DNA of 64,000 bases. It comes from Sandaracinaceae bacterium. GTDB lineage: Bacteria > Myxococcota_A > Polyangia > Polyangiales > Houyiibacteriaceae. The DNA lies in assembly GCA_020633055.1 (NCBI GenBank), contig JACKEJ010000004.1, positions 248,001 to 312,000 on the forward strand. The letters are read 5' to 3'. The notes beneath the pieces are model-generated. The model saw nothing but the letters and a program-made list of their open reading frames with translations, did not search any database and was not told the origin of the DNA. The translations under genes were made by a program, and so were the position numbers. Below, piece after piece: positions 35,335 to 44,467 of the stretch; within the stretch, counting starts at the first letter, position 1; every line of letters begins with the position of its first letter.

Positions 35335-36345
35335 ATGACGCACCACACCCTGCGTTCCTCGGCGCAGCGCGCCTTCGTGTCCCTCGCCTGCCTGGGTCTG
35401 CTCCTGGGCTGCGGCGAGCAGCTGGACCCCGCCTCGCTGCTGAACAAGACCCGTCCGCTGGGCATCCGCTTCTCGGTGCAGGGCGAGCCCGCGCGCACGC
35501 GCCCGGCGGCGGACGAGACCCTCGACCTCACGCTGCTCATGGGACACGCGGCGGAAGAGCTGCCGGTCTCGTTCTTCGCCGTGTTCTGCGTGCCCGAGGA
35601 CTCCACCCGCGGCGTCCCCTTCTGCGCCATCGACGACAGCGGCGAGCCCACCTTGGTCGGGGGCATCCGCTCCGGAGCGGACGTGCTCGGCGACCCGTCC
35701 TTCACGCTCGACATCCCGAGCGAGGAAGAGCTGGACGCGCTCGGCGTGCAAGAGACCCTGCTGCTGCTGGGCGCGGTCTGCCAGGGAAGGCTGGCCAACC
35801 TGACGGGCATCGCGAACCTGTTCGACGCGGACCCGGACAGCGTGAACCCCTGCAGCGACCCGGAGGACGACGGCGCGATCCTCTCCGGGCGAGTGACGCT
35901 GCTGCGCGGCGACGCCCAGAACAACGCCAACCCGGGCATCGCCTCCCTCACGCTGGACGGCGAGGCATGGGACAGCGTGCCCGCCGGGACCGACACGGGC
36001 ACGGGTTGCGCGGGCATGGGCCTGCCCGAGGCGCGGCAGGGCGCCGAGCCGCTCGCCATCTTGCTGCGCCCCGCCGGGAACGCGCGCGAGAGCTACGACG
36101 CGGTGGTGGACGACGAGCTGATGGCGGTGCGCGAGTCGCTGCAGGTCACCTCGTTGGCGACGGCGGGCGAGATGCAGCGCACGTTCAGCTTCATCGACGA
36201 GGAGCGCGACGTGGTGAACGTCGAGTGGCTGCCTCCGGAGGACGGCACACCCGAGGACGGCGAGCGGGTGCGCTTCGAGTTCGTCATGCGCGACGGTCGC
36301 GGCGGCATCGACCGCGTCCGCCGGCAGGTCTGCCTCTTGCCCTGA
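35335..36345 (+). CDS. Lipoprotein partner of the TonB-dependent receptor
   Basis: 336 residues from ATG 35335, 2 bp after the receptor stop (a GTG at 35329 would overlap it). Signal peptide with lipobox LLLGC, then GEQLDPASLLNKTRPLGIRFSVQGEPART, a mature start common to myxobacterial cell-surface lipoproteins. Beta-rich with a few cysteines (CVPED, CAIDD, CQGRL, CSDPED, GCAG, CLLP), suggesting disulfides. The tight spacing indicates joint function with the receptor, as a surface substrate-binding lipoprotein in SusD-like fashion, though it has no SusD sequence features. Confidence 0.75.
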   Translation: MTHHTLRSSAQRAFVSLACLGLLLGCGEQLDPASLLNKTRPLGIRFSVQGEPARTRPAADETLDLTLLMGHAAEELPVSFFAVFCVPEDSTRGVPFCAIDDSGEPTLVGGIRSGADVLGDPSFTLDIPSEEELDALGVQETLLLLGAVCQGRLANLTGIANLFDADPDSVNPCSDPEDDGAILSGRVTLLRGDAQNNANPGIASLTLDGEAWDSVPAGTDTGTGCAGMGLPEARQGAEPLAILLRPAGNARESYDAVVDDELMAVRESLQVTSLATAGEMQRTFSFIDEERDVVNVEWLPPEDGTPEDGERVRFEFVMRDGRGGIDRVRRQVCLLP

Positions 36346-36412
36346 GCGCTCGCGGCGTCCGACAGCGACAGGGCCGTGAGCCGCGGACGTGCTGCCGGCC
36401 GCTTGCGCCGCC

Positions 36413-36904
36413 TCAGCGGTCGATGCGGCGCAGGAGCGTGTCGAACTCGACGGTGCAGCGGCGGCGCGTGCCGTTCACGTTGGACATGTAGCTGCGCTGC
36501 CCGCGGCCCGTGAACGTCTCCCCGTTGAGGGTCAGGTCGAAGTGCGAGTCGCCGCGGTCCGGCCCGGTGACGCCCGCCTGCTGCGACACGCCCACCACGT
36601 GTCCGTCGGCCGTGATGCCCAGCTCCCAGGTGGGCCAGTAGGTCGAGTCCGGCAGCGCCATCTGCATGGTGGCGCTGTGCGGGATGCCGTTCACGGCCGC
36701 CACGTACGAGTTGACGTAGCCGGAGCCGCTGATGTCGCCGCAGGTGGCGCGGTCCAAGCGGTTCTGGAACACGTACAGGCCGGGCCCCAGGATGGACTGC
36801 GCCCCCGTCTGAGCGGACGCGCGCTGGTCGAACGCGCCGTGCTGCATGAGCAGGGCGCCCGTCAGGCAGCCGAGGAGGAAGACGATGAGGAGGTTCTTGC
36901 GCAT
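36413..36904 (-). CDS. Secreted or membrane-anchored small protein of unknown function
   Basis: 163 residues, ATG 36904. One N-terminal hydrophobic helix (LLIVFLLGCLTGALLM) without a good lipobox acts as anchor or signal. The mature part is beta-rich (GPGLYVFQNRLDRATCGD; WELGITADGHVVGV; SHFDLTLNGETFTGRGQR) with two cysteines (ATCGD and RRCTVE) that could form a disulfide. I do not recognise the family. It is convergent with the receptor lipoprotein and divergent from the DUF547 lipoprotein. Confidence 0.65.
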   Translation of the reverse strand: MRKNLLIVFLLGCLTGALLMQHGAFDQRASAQTGAQSILGPGLYVFQNRLDRATCGDISGSGYVNSYVAAVNGIPHSATMQMALPDSTYWPTWELGITADGHVVGVSQQAGVTGPDRGDSHFDLTLNGETFTGRGQRSYMSNVNGTRRRCTVEFDTLLRRIDR

Positions 36905-36995
36905 GGGGAAGCCTACGGGTTGGATGCGGAAACGTTGCGGCGGTCAGGAGCGCGGCAAAGCGTAACAAGACACCGCGACATGAGTAGGATGCCCC

Positions 36996-37919
36996 ATGCG
37001 CTCGCCGAAGACCCACACGACGTCCATCGCCACCCTTCTATTCGCGCTGAGCACGCCCGCCGCCGGGTGCGGCTGCAGCGGAGGTGGCGCGCCTGGTGGC
37101 GGCGAGAGCACCACCGCGACGCCTGGCGCAGCAGCCACCGAGGGGCCCTCCTCCCCACGCAACGTCGAACCCGAGCCGGCACCGGTGGACCCCCCGGCTG
37201 AAGGCGAAGAGAGCACCGAGGTCGCCCGGGTGTCCCCCGCGCTGCTGGCCTCGCGCCGGTGGTCGGGCGTGCTCGCGGCCTACCGGACCGACGACGGCGG
37301 GTTCCGCTACGCCGCGCTCGCGGGCTCGGAAGCGGACCGCGCCAGGCTCGCCGAGGCGGTCCAGGCGGTCGCCGACACCCGCCCCACCGACCTCGTCAGC
37401 CGCGACGCGGAGCTGGCCTTCTACCTGAACGCCTACAACATCCTCACGGTGAGCGCGGTGCTCGCGCGCTTCCCGATCGACAGCGTGATGAGCGTCCCGG
37501 GTTTCTTCGACGCCATCGAGCACGACGTGATGGGCACGCGCATGACCCTGAACGCGCTGGAGAACGACATCATCCGCGCCCGCTTCCACGAGCCGCGCAT
37601 CCACTTCGCCGTGAACTGCGCGAGCGCGGGCTGCCCGTGGCTGGACGCGACCCCGTTCACGGCGGCCGAGCTGGACGCGACGCTCGGGCGGCTCACGCGC
37701 GCCTTCGTGGGCCGCACGACGACGGTGGATGCGCGTCGGCGACGCGTGGTGGTCAGCCAGCTGTTCGAGTGGTTCGCGGGGGACTTCGAGCCCGCAGGGG
37801 GCGTGCGGGCGTTCCTGGTGGCGCACACGGAGCACGAGCCGACGCGCGTGTTGGTCGCGGACGAGCGCAACCGCATCGCGTACTTCGAGTACGACTGGGC
37901 GCTGAACGCCCGACCGTGA
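36996..37919 (+). CDS. DUF547-family lipoprotein
   Basis: 307 residues, ATG 36996. Signal peptide with lipobox-like STPAAGCGC, then a Gly/Thr/Pro/Glu-rich linker to about residue 75. The folded part matches DUF547: AELAFYLNAYNILTVSAVL, VMSVPGFFD, LNALENDIIRARFHEPRIHFAVNCASAGCPWL, FTAAELDATLGRLTRAFVG. The conserved His and Cys of the HFAVNCASxGCP segment suggest a papain-like or transglutaminase-like fold, but no activity is established for the family. Probably periplasmic or surface-exposed. Confidence 0.88.
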   Translation: MRSPKTHTTSIATLLFALSTPAAGCGCSGGGAPGGGESTTATPGAAATEGPSSPRNVEPEPAPVDPPAEGEESTEVARVSPALLASRRWSGVLAAYRTDDGGFRYAALAGSEADRARLAEAVQAVADTRPTDLVSRDAELAFYLNAYNILTVSAVLARFPIDSVMSVPGFFDAIEHDVMGTRMTLNALENDIIRARFHEPRIHFAVNCASAGCPWLDATPFTAAELDATLGRLTRAFVGRTTTVDARRRRVVVSQLFEWFAGDFEPAGGVRAFLVAHTEHEPTRVLVADERNRIAYFEYDWALNARP

Positions 37920-37928
37920 CCGGGAACC

Positions 37929-37941
37929 GGCGCTCGGCGCC
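37929..37941. terminator. Short hairpin between convergent genes
   Basis: GGCGC-TCG-GCGCC, a 5-bp stem directly after the DUF547 stop (37917-37919) in the 81-bp gap before the convergent gene ending at 38001. No T-run, so a weak terminator call. Confidence 0.3.
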
Positions 37942-38000
37942 CTACCCCAGCTGACGCAGCGCCTCTCGCTCCGAACGCGGCGCCTCGTCGCCGCAGAGGG

Positions 38001-38888
38001 TCAGCGCAGCCAATACGGCTCGGGTTGCTGGGCCCAGACTTCGGCCGCGCGGCTGAGGGTCCAGCCCCGGTAGGCCGACCCGTCCTCGGTCGCAGCGACC
38101 ATGTTGCTCTGCGCCGTGATCAGCGCCGGGCCCCGTGCGTCCAGTCGGGTCGGGAAGAGGTTTCCCTTCACGCTGACGAGCTGTTCCCCTCGAAGCTGGC
38201 ACAGGCCTCTGTCGGTCGTGCCGACCCAGACCTCGTCGTTCCACTTCGCCACGGACAGGAGGGTCCCGTGGTCGGCGGTCAGGCGGGGCGCCCATCCATT
38301 CACGCTGCCCTGCCAGAGCCCGCCCTCGTGCACCGCGTACATTTCGTCGGCGGACACTACGCAGATGTCACGAAAGCTGCCCATCGCGCTGGCCGGGATC
38401 GCTGCCCAAGTGACGCCATCCCAGCGTGCGATCAGGCCGCGGGCTCCTACGCAGTAGAGCAAGTCCGGGCTCGTCCCGTGGATCGCCAGGACCACGCCGG
38501 GGCTCGCGAGCGGGACCCAGTCGCTCCCATCGAAACGGAACATGGGGCTGTCGTGGCCACCGCCGTGCGCGAAGACGAGGGTGTCGTCGAGGCCCCCGAC
38601 GCGTCGAACGATCCCACCCGTCCTGTGTCGCTCCCAACCGCCACCCCCTTGCGTGGGTGTGTCCGACCAGTGCATCTCATGGAACGCCGCGACGTAGAGC
38701 CGGCCCGAAGGAGATCGCCAGAGGTCGCGGTATCCGGGCGAGCTCTGAACCGCGTAGAACTTGCCGTCCGCTGCCCCGTGAACCACGAGCGCCTCGTAGG
38801 CGCCCTCGACGTCGGTCGTCTCGTCGTAGCGGCTCGTGAGCGCATGGCAGTCCGTGAGGGAGCGTCCGCTCGCAGTGAGCGATTCCAA
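38001..38888 (-). CDS. Beta-propeller-like protein, N-terminus probably frameshifted
   Basis: 295 residues from TTG 38888. Repeating short motifs (FRFDGSDWVPLASPG; IARWDGVTWAAIPAS; EVWVGTTDRGLCQL) about 40 residues apart look like propeller blades. As annotated it has no signal peptide. One frame over, a frame starting at ATG 39015 gives MTKQADHANLLGMSAIGCLL, a lipoprotein-like leader, running to about 38885. A single base shift near there would join leader and propeller into one exported protein. The start and integrity are therefore uncertain. Confidence 0.6.
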   Translation of the reverse strand: MESLTASGRSLTDCHALTSRYDETTDVEGAYEALVVHGAADGKFYAVQSSPGYRDLWRSPSGRLYVAAFHEMHWSDTPTQGGGGWERHRTGGIVRRVGGLDDTLVFAHGGGHDSPMFRFDGSDWVPLASPGVVLAIHGTSPDLLYCVGARGLIARWDGVTWAAIPASAMGSFRDICVVSADEMYAVHEGGLWQGSVNGWAPRLTADHGTLLSVAKWNDEVWVGTTDRGLCQLRGEQLVSVKGNLFPTRLDARGPALITAQSNMVAATEDGSAYRGWTLSRAAEVWAQQPEPYWLR

Positions 38889-39053
38889 TCTCGATGGCCA
38901 TCGCGACCTTGGTCAGAGGGCAACGTTGGTGGTCGGTGTCGGAGCTCGCACAAGGCAGCAAGCAGCCGATGGCCGACATTCCCAGAAGGTTCGCATGGTC
39001 CGCTTGCTTCGTCATGCGCGCCCACGACCGGGAGACGTTGTACGCTGCCCAGC

Positions 39054-39677
39054 ATGGTTGACCACGCCGCCACGCTGAACGCCCTACTCCCTGCGGTCGA
39101 CGCGTGGTTCGAGACCGAACACCGCGCCACCGCGCTGCTCTGCGACCGCGCGACGAAGAACGAAGGCAAGGCCCTGGCAGCGCCGCTGATGCTCCCCATG
39201 GAGGAGCGACCTGTCGACACGGAGTGGCTGGTCACCGGCATGTACGTACCCCTGATGGTCCCTCTCGCAGCAAGGGACCAGGTGCGAGAGGTCCTTCGCA
39301 AGCGCACCGTGCACCGCGTCGCGTTGCACAGCCACCCGGTGCTCGCACAGCTCGTCTACGCGTACGCCGATGAGCTCGTCTACTACCCGGAGCAGATCCA
39401 CCGCCGTCTGACGTTCATCCGCTCCGACGAAGGTCTCCGGCTCGCGCAGAGCGCGGAGACGTGCGGCGGCTGCTACGGCACCGGCATCCCCAACGGTCAC
39501 GAACCCAAAGGTGGCCCCTACCCGACCGACGGGCCGACGTGCACCGCGTGCGACGGCGAGGGCTTCCTCCACCACTATGGGCTGGTGATCCGAGAGGTAT
39601 CGCCACCACAGGCCATCGTCCGCCTGGTGCCCCCGTCGGAGTGGCCCACGGTCGCCTTCTACGAGAGCGACCGATAG
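39054..39677 (+). CDS. Hypothetical protein with DnaJ-type zinc-finger pair
   Basis: 207 residues from ATG 39054; the open frame continues upstream but without coding signal. The first 130 residues are an alpha/beta domain of unknown family. Near the C-terminus CGGCYGTGIPNG and CTACDGEGFLHH form a CXXCXGXG pair like the DnaJ zinc finger, so it should bind one Zn ion. Cytoplasmic. Divergent from the propeller gene. Confidence 0.65.
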   Translation: MVDHAATLNALLPAVDAWFETEHRATALLCDRATKNEGKALAAPLMLPMEERPVDTEWLVTGMYVPLMVPLAARDQVREVLRKRTVHRVALHSHPVLAQLVYAYADELVYYPEQIHRRLTFIRSDEGLRLAQSAETCGGCYGTGIPNGHEPKGGPYPTDGPTCTACDGEGFLHHYGLVIREVSPPQAIVRLVPPSEWPTVAFYESDR

Positions 39678-39798
39678 TCCCCACGGGCGGCACGACGCGT
39701 GGCACGGCCTTTCGCGCGACGGCGCGTCTGCCCTTGGACTTCCACCGCCCCATCGGCATACTGGCCGTGTCGCGCGCGGCTGCGCGCCAGGAGGGACG

Positions 39799-41088
39799 TT
39801 GGACCCACGGAACAAGGCACACGTTCGGAGGCTGATGTCGGTGGTGCTCGGCTGCGCAGCCCTCACGTTCGGCACCACCACCGCAGCGCAGGGGACCGGG
39901 GAGCTTCCCGAAGGCGCGGAGCCTCAGGACGAAGCACCCGGAGCGCCCCAACAGCCTCCGCCCGAGTCGGCCTCGTCGCTGGGGCAGTCGGCGCCAGGTG
40001 CGGAGCCGCTGGCGCGGGAAGGCTGGTCCACGCAGGGGGACACGCGTGACGGAGCAGAACAGCACGCAGCTGGCTGGGTGCTCTTCGAAGCCGCCATCCG
40101 CCAGCGCGCGGAGGGGAACCGGCGCGCAGCGCGTGCATTGCTGCAGCGGCTGCTGTCGGAACATCCCCGGCACCCTGCGGCCCCGCGCGCGCAGCGGCTC
40201 GTGGACGAGCTCGACGCGTCGTTGCGCGCGGAGCCCGGCGACACACCCGCGTCGCGTGGTCGCGAAGACCCCACCCTCTTGGCGCGGGCGGAGTTCGTCA
40301 CGTCGCAGACGTTGCTGGGCACCACCTACGGCATCGTCCCGTGCGTGATCGGCGGCTGCCACAACGCGCGCTCGTGGGTCTTGGCCTCGCTCGCGGGTGC
40401 CGGCGCGGGCCTCGGCTTCTCGCTGCTCTACAGCCGCGACGGCATCACGCCCGGAGCGTCATACACCATGGACACCAGCGCGCTCTGGGGCGCGACCATG
40501 GGCTACTTGCTGACGGGGAGCCTGGGCTCGTTCTACGACGACTACGGCGGGTTCCGTGACGGGAACATCCTGGCGCTCGGCGTCCTGCTCGGGCAGCTGG
40601 GTGGCTTGGGGGTGGGGGCGCTGCTCAACGCCACGCTGCAACCCACGGCGGGCGAGGCGGCGCTCGCGTCGAGCACGGGCATGTGGTCCGCGACCCTGGT
40701 CACCCTGGTCGCCATCGCAGCGGCGGACGGCTTCTCCGACGCGGGCGTGCGTGGCCTGCACGGAGGGGTCGCGCTGTCCGCCCTCCTCGGCATGTCGCTC
40801 GGAGGGTACTTCGGCCACCGCGACGGCTTCACGCGCGGTCGCGTGCTGCTGATGGACCTCGGCGCGGCCGTGGGCGGTTCGCTCGCCGTCGCGCTCGGCT
40901 TCCTGTTCCGCGGAAACAACCTCACCGCAGAGGGTCTGCTGGTGGGGTCCGCCGCGGGCATCGTAGGAGGCTTCGTGCTCAGCGGCTTCATCACGCGGTC
41001 GCTGCGCGCCACACCGAGCGAGCACGTCAGCGTGCAGGTCGGTCCCACGCGTGGTGGAGCGCACGTGCAGCTCAGCGCGCGCTTCTGA
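39799..41088 (+). CDS. Multi-pass outer- or inner-membrane protein with Pro-rich N-terminus
   Basis: 429 residues. The TTG at 39799 is chosen because AGGAGG lies just upstream; an ATG at 39835 would start MSVVLGCAALTF. It has a signal-like N-terminus, a Pro/Gln/Glu-rich linker, a helical TPR-like segment (FEAAIRQRAEGNRRAARALLQRLLSEHPRHPAAPRA), then about ten short Gly/Ala-rich hydrophobic segments (SWVLASLAGAGAGLGFSLLY; GNILALGVLLGQLGGLGVGALL and so on). The repeats look like an alpha-helical membrane bundle. Function unknown. Convergent with the CrtI-like gene across a strong hairpin. Confidence 0.6.
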   Translation: MDPRNKAHVRRLMSVVLGCAALTFGTTTAAQGTGELPEGAEPQDEAPGAPQQPPPESASSLGQSAPGAEPLAREGWSTQGDTRDGAEQHAAGWVLFEAAIRQRAEGNRRAARALLQRLLSEHPRHPAAPRAQRLVDELDASLRAEPGDTPASRGREDPTLLARAEFVTSQTLLGTTYGIVPCVIGGCHNARSWVLASLAGAGAGLGFSLLYSRDGITPGASYTMDTSALWGATMGYLLTGSLGSFYDDYGGFRDGNILALGVLLGQLGGLGVGALLNATLQPTAGEAALASSTGMWSATLVTLVAIAAADGFSDAGVRGLHGGVALSALLGMSLGGYFGHRDGFTRGRVLLMDLGAAVGGSLAVALGFLFRGNNLTAEGLLVGSAAGIVGGFVLSGFITRSLRATPSEHVSVQVGPTRGGAHVQLSARF

Positions 41089-41118
41089 CTGCCAGTCGAG
41101 CCGTGCGGTTCCAGCTCG

Positions 41119-41146
41119 CGGGCCGAGCCCACGAGGGCGCGGCCCG
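41119..41146. terminator. Strong bidirectional stem-loop between convergent genes
   Basis: Outer arms CGGGCCG (41119-41125) and CGGCCCG (41140-41146) and inner arms GCCC (41127-41130) and GGGC (41135-41138) give a nearly perfect 11-12 bp stem with an ACGA loop. It lies between the stops at 41088 and 41151. No T-run, as is usual for high-GC bacteria. Confidence 0.55.
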
Positions 41147-41150
41147 GACG

Positions 41151-42614
41151 CTACGCCAGCTGACGCGCCACACGCAGTCCGCTCAGAGTCACGCCGGCGG
41201 TGGACTGCCCCGGGAACACCGAGTCGCCTACGAAGAGAACGTTGGGCAGCCCCGTGCGAGGCCCGCGCGCGCGAAACACCGAGGTCTGGGGGAAGCCCCC
41301 CACCATGCCTTCGGGACGCCGCGTGAAGCGCTGGAACGACACGGGCGTGCCCGTGAGCCGGAAGGTGACGCACTCCCGCAGGCCCGGCAGCGCGCGGCTG
41401 ATGGCGTCCAGCATGGCCTCCGCGTACTGCTCCTTCCGGGCCTCGTAGGCGGCGGGGTCGGTGCGGTGCAGCGTCCACCAGGGCTCCGTCTGGGTGTGCG
41501 TGGACATGGTGGCGGGCAGCTCGCCGGCCGGTGCGCGCCCGGCGTCGTCGGCGCTGGCCATCGAGAAGAAGACCGAGTTCGTCTCGCCCAGCGGCTTGCT
41601 CGCGTCCACCACCACCTGGTGGTGCGTGGCGGCGTCCCCGAAGCGCTGGCGGAACCTCTGCTGGTCGATGCCCAGGTAGACCATGAACGCGCCGCCGGTG
41701 GGCGTGAGCGCGTGGTCCACGTCCCGCACCAAGGTGCGCGGAGCGCCCTCGCCCAGCAGTCGCCGCAAGGCCCACGGCGTGAGGTTGGCCAACAGCGCAT
41801 CGCACGGTACGCGGAGGCCCTTCTTGGTGGTGACGGCCACGGCGCGCCCCGCCTGCAGCGCGATGCCGTTCACCTCCTGACGCAGCAGCACCTCGCCGCC
41901 GCTCGCGCGCACGGAGTCCATCAGGCTCTGCGCCAGCTGGCCGATGCCGCCGCGCACGTGGTTCACCCCGCGCCGTGGCAGATCGATGGCCGCGCTGCCG
42001 TACAGCGCGCTCACGTAGGGGCTGGTGGTCTGCGCCGAGATCAGCAGCTGCGCGTCCAGGAACGCATGGAACATGGGGTCCCCGGGCGGGGCGAGCGAGC
42101 CCAGCGTGCGTGTGAGGTAGGGCAGCAGTCCGATGTCCTCGAGGTTCACGGAGGACCCCAGCCGCAGCGCATCGGCCACGGACTCGGGCGGCCACGGGAA
42201 GGGGCGGCTCGACACCCGCCAGCTCACGTCGGCCAGCCGCTCCTGACGCCGCCAAAACGCCTCGGTGCCTGGGAAGTGCGCCTGCCGCTCCGCCTGCCAG
42301 CGCTCCTTGTCGGCCCACTGCGTCACAGCGCGACCGTCGGGCAGGTGCACCACCCAGGCCGGGTCCACCGGATGAACGGGCCATGCGATGCCCAGCAGCT
42401 CGCCCACGATGTGGTGCGGGCCCCCAGGCGCGAAGCCCCCCGCCAGCGTCGCCCCCGCGTCGAATCGGTAGCCGCGGTGAAAGAACGTGCCCGCGCAGCC
42501 CCCCGGATAGACGTGCGCCTCCAGCACCGTGACCCGCTTGCCCCACTTGGCCAGCAGCGCGGCTGCGGTCAGCCCGCCAATGCCCGCGCCGATGACCACG
42601 ACATGCTCCGTCAT
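41151..42614 (-). CDS. CrtI/phytoene-desaturase-like FAD oxidoreductase
   Basis: 487 residues. ATG 42614 starts MTEHVVVIGAGIGGLTAAAL, the FAD-binding dinucleotide motif; the open frame continues upstream without sense. Further features: LEAHVYPGGCAGTFFHRGYRFDAGATL and the C-terminal FAD loop FVGDSVFPGQSTAGVTLSGLRVA, diagnostic of the carotenoid-isomerase/desaturase group (CRTISO, RetSat, CrtI). The substrate is a polyene or similar lipid, but no other carotenoid genes are nearby, so the assignment stays at family level. Cytoplasmic or membrane-associated. Confidence 0.88.
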   Translation of the reverse strand: MTEHVVVIGAGIGGLTAAALLAKWGKRVTVLEAHVYPGGCAGTFFHRGYRFDAGATLAGGFAPGGPHHIVGELLGIAWPVHPVDPAWVVHLPDGRAVTQWADKERWQAERQAHFPGTEAFWRRQERLADVSWRVSSRPFPWPPESVADALRLGSSVNLEDIGLLPYLTRTLGSLAPPGDPMFHAFLDAQLLISAQTTSPYVSALYGSAAIDLPRRGVNHVRGGIGQLAQSLMDSVRASGGEVLLRQEVNGIALQAGRAVAVTTKKGLRVPCDALLANLTPWALRRLLGEGAPRTLVRDVDHALTPTGGAFMVYLGIDQQRFRQRFGDAATHHQVVVDASKPLGETNSVFFSMASADDAGRAPAGELPATMSTHTQTEPWWTLHRTDPAAYEARKEQYAEAMLDAISRALPGLRECVTFRLTGTPVSFQRFTRRPEGMVGGFPQTSVFRARGPRTGLPNVLFVGDSVFPGQSTAGVTLSGLRVARQLA

Positions 42615-42691
42615 GCGTGGCACGGTCGAGTGGACGCGGCGCGCGTTACGAGAGCGCCTCGAGCCGCTGACGTACGGCATGTTCGCTTGGG

Positions 42692-43663
42692 CTACTCGTC
42701 CAAGCCGGCGTGCTTCTTCACGTTCAGCGCCTTCCACTTCAGCCCTGGGCTCGCCTCGATGCGTCGCTGGAGCTCGCTGTCGGTGGTGAGCAGCGCCGCC
42801 TCGATCACGCCATGGCTATTGAGGCGCTCGAGAAAGCGGGCCTCATGCGCCAAAAGGGGGAGGACCGCGCCGAGCCGTGCGCGCGTCTCGTCGACGAGCG
42901 ACGATGTCCACCGCTCGACCTCCTCATCCGCAGGCCGGATGTCCTGCCGCAGCATGGGCAAGAGCAGCCGCTTCACGTCAGAGGCCGTCGTCGTCACTTC
43001 GGAGGCCGAGACCGTCCTCCAGTCGACGCGATTGATGCCGCCGTAGACCACGAAGGCGAGGCGCAACTTGTCGCGGTCGAAGGTGTCGCGCGCGAGCAGC
43101 TCACGAGCGTCGAAGAGATCGCGGCTCGCACCGCGCGCGAGCAGCGCAGCGAGCTTCCCCGCCGCCAGCTCGTGGCGGTCGAGCAGATTGAGGCGCGTCA
43201 CGCGGTCACCGAGGAACGGCTTGGAGTCGCATGGCGCAGCGTCCCAGAGCGGGACCCGGAGCATGTAGTTGACGTCGACCTCGATGATCGCCGGGCGCCC
43301 GAGCGCAGAGGTGTACGACAGCCGCCACTTGCCTCCGGCATGCTCACCCGGCGCGCGCTTCACGCTCAGACCGAGGCGAGACGCGACCTGTGCCAGCGCC
43401 GTGTCGAGCTTCGTGCGCTCGGCCATCATCGTCTCCCGATCCGCGCCACCAATGTAGTTCACGTCCACGTCGACCGACAGCCGGGGAAGGTCGAACACGA
43501 AGAGGTTGAGCGCCGTCCCGCCCTTCAACGCAACGCGCGGCCCCAGAAACGGGTGCCCGGCCATCAGGTTCAGCAGCCGGACCAGCATCGACACCTTCTC
43601 GAGCGAGTCGATGGGGAAGCCGGTGTCGCTCGCGGCGCGCTGGAGCTGTTCGCGTGTCAGCAT
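42692..43663 (-). CDS. abiEii: AbiEii-type nucleotidyltransferase toxin
   Basis: 323 residues, ATG 43663 overlapping the antitoxin stop by 1 bp (TGATG). Nucleotidyltransferase motifs are intact: VALKGGTALNLF, the DXD pair in LSVDVDVNY, the third acidic residue in IIEVDVNYML, and AAGKLAALLARGASRDLFDARELL, the conserved Lys and DLFD region. AbiEii toxins of the type IV AbiE system are DUF1814/DNA-polymerase-beta-like transferases that stop growth and abort phage infection; relatives of the MenT type modify tRNA. No truncation is visible, so the system may be active. Confidence 0.93.
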   Translation of the reverse strand: MLTREQLQRAASDTGFPIDSLEKVSMLVRLLNLMAGHPFLGPRVALKGGTALNLFVFDLPRLSVDVDVNYIGGADRETMMAERTKLDTALAQVASRLGLSVKRAPGEHAGGKWRLSYTSALGRPAIIEVDVNYMLRVPLWDAAPCDSKPFLGDRVTRLNLLDRHELAAGKLAALLARGASRDLFDARELLARDTFDRDKLRLAFVVYGGINRVDWRTVSASEVTTTASDVKRLLLPMLRQDIRPADEEVERWTSSLVDETRARLGAVLPLLAHEARFLERLNSHGVIEAALLTTDSELQRRIEASPGLKWKALNVKKHAGLDE

Positions 43664-44448
43664 CAGACCTCCTCCCAGCGCTCGTCGAGCACCCACTCGG
43701 GCACGATGAGGTTCCATGGGTGGACGAGCCGCCCGGGGTCGCGCGCCGTGTCCAGATAGCGCGCCTGTCTCGGTGCGCGCTCGGCCAGACGCGCGAGGTG
43801 GCCCTCCTCGACGAACAGACGTTCGCGCTGGGACGAGAGGAAGTAGCCCACGCGCGCTGCGGTGACCGCGGACTCGAGCGCGAGCGTGTAGGAGATCACA
43901 GCGTCGAGGTCGAAGAACTCGACCATCGCGAGCGAGCGAAAGATCTCCTCCCAGCCCCCTCCGAGCGCGGGCGAGTGAAGCACGTCGACCATCGCCCGCT
44001 CGCAGGAGCTGACCCGCACGATGCCACCGGCGCTCGGGACGCGCTCGACGCCTCCGCCCATGTCGGGGAGCTGGGCCACTGGCTCGGGCGGGCGGACGGG
44101 CACGTAGTCGACAGGCCCGAAGCGAAAGCCCCGCGCGGCGTAGGTCGTGAGGAACGTGACCTGGCTCCACATCGAGTACGCGCGCCCGTGGAACTGGAGG
44201 GCAGCGTGGTGACTGACGGCCGCGTCCGGCGCGGCCTTGGTCGCGACGAGGAACGGATCCACCGTCTCGGCCCGCGCTCCTGCCGGGGGCGTCACGTACA
44301 GGCCACGCCGGACCCGCGCGATGCGGCCGCTCGCGACGTGCTTGCGGAGCAAGCTGTCGACGGTCCGCGGGCTCGCGCTCGTGCGGCTCTGTGCGTACTC
44401 CTCGTGCGTGAACACGGGGTGTGTCTGGAAGAACTCTTCGGAGGACAC
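43663..44448 (-). CDS. abiEi: AbiEi-type antitoxin and autorepressor
   Basis: 261 residues from GTG 44448, preceded by AAGGA. The long frame upstream encodes no sense; it is the operator region. The N-terminal winged helix includes SPRTVDSLLRKHVASGRIARVRRGLYVTPP. The middle part AVSHHAALQFHG and the C-terminal part (SSCERAMVDVLHSPALGGGWEEIFRSL) match the AbiEi_3/AbiEi_4 family. It represses the operon by binding inverted repeats through its N-terminus and neutralises the toxin without direct binding (known for AbiE). Two candidate repeats are present upstream. Confidence 0.9.
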   Translation of the reverse strand: MSSEEFFQTHPVFTHEEYAQSRTSASPRTVDSLLRKHVASGRIARVRRGLYVTPPAGARAETVDPFLVATKAAPDAAVSHHAALQFHGRAYSMWSQVTFLTTYAARGFRFGPVDYVPVRPPEPVAQLPDMGGGVERVPSAGGIVRVSSCERAMVDVLHSPALGGGWEEIFRSLAMVEFFDLDAVISYTLALESAVTAARVGYFLSSQRERLFVEEGHLARLAERAPRQARYLDTARDPGRLVHPWNLIVPEWVLDERWEEV

Positions 44449-44467
44449 GAGTGGACATTCCTTGCGG

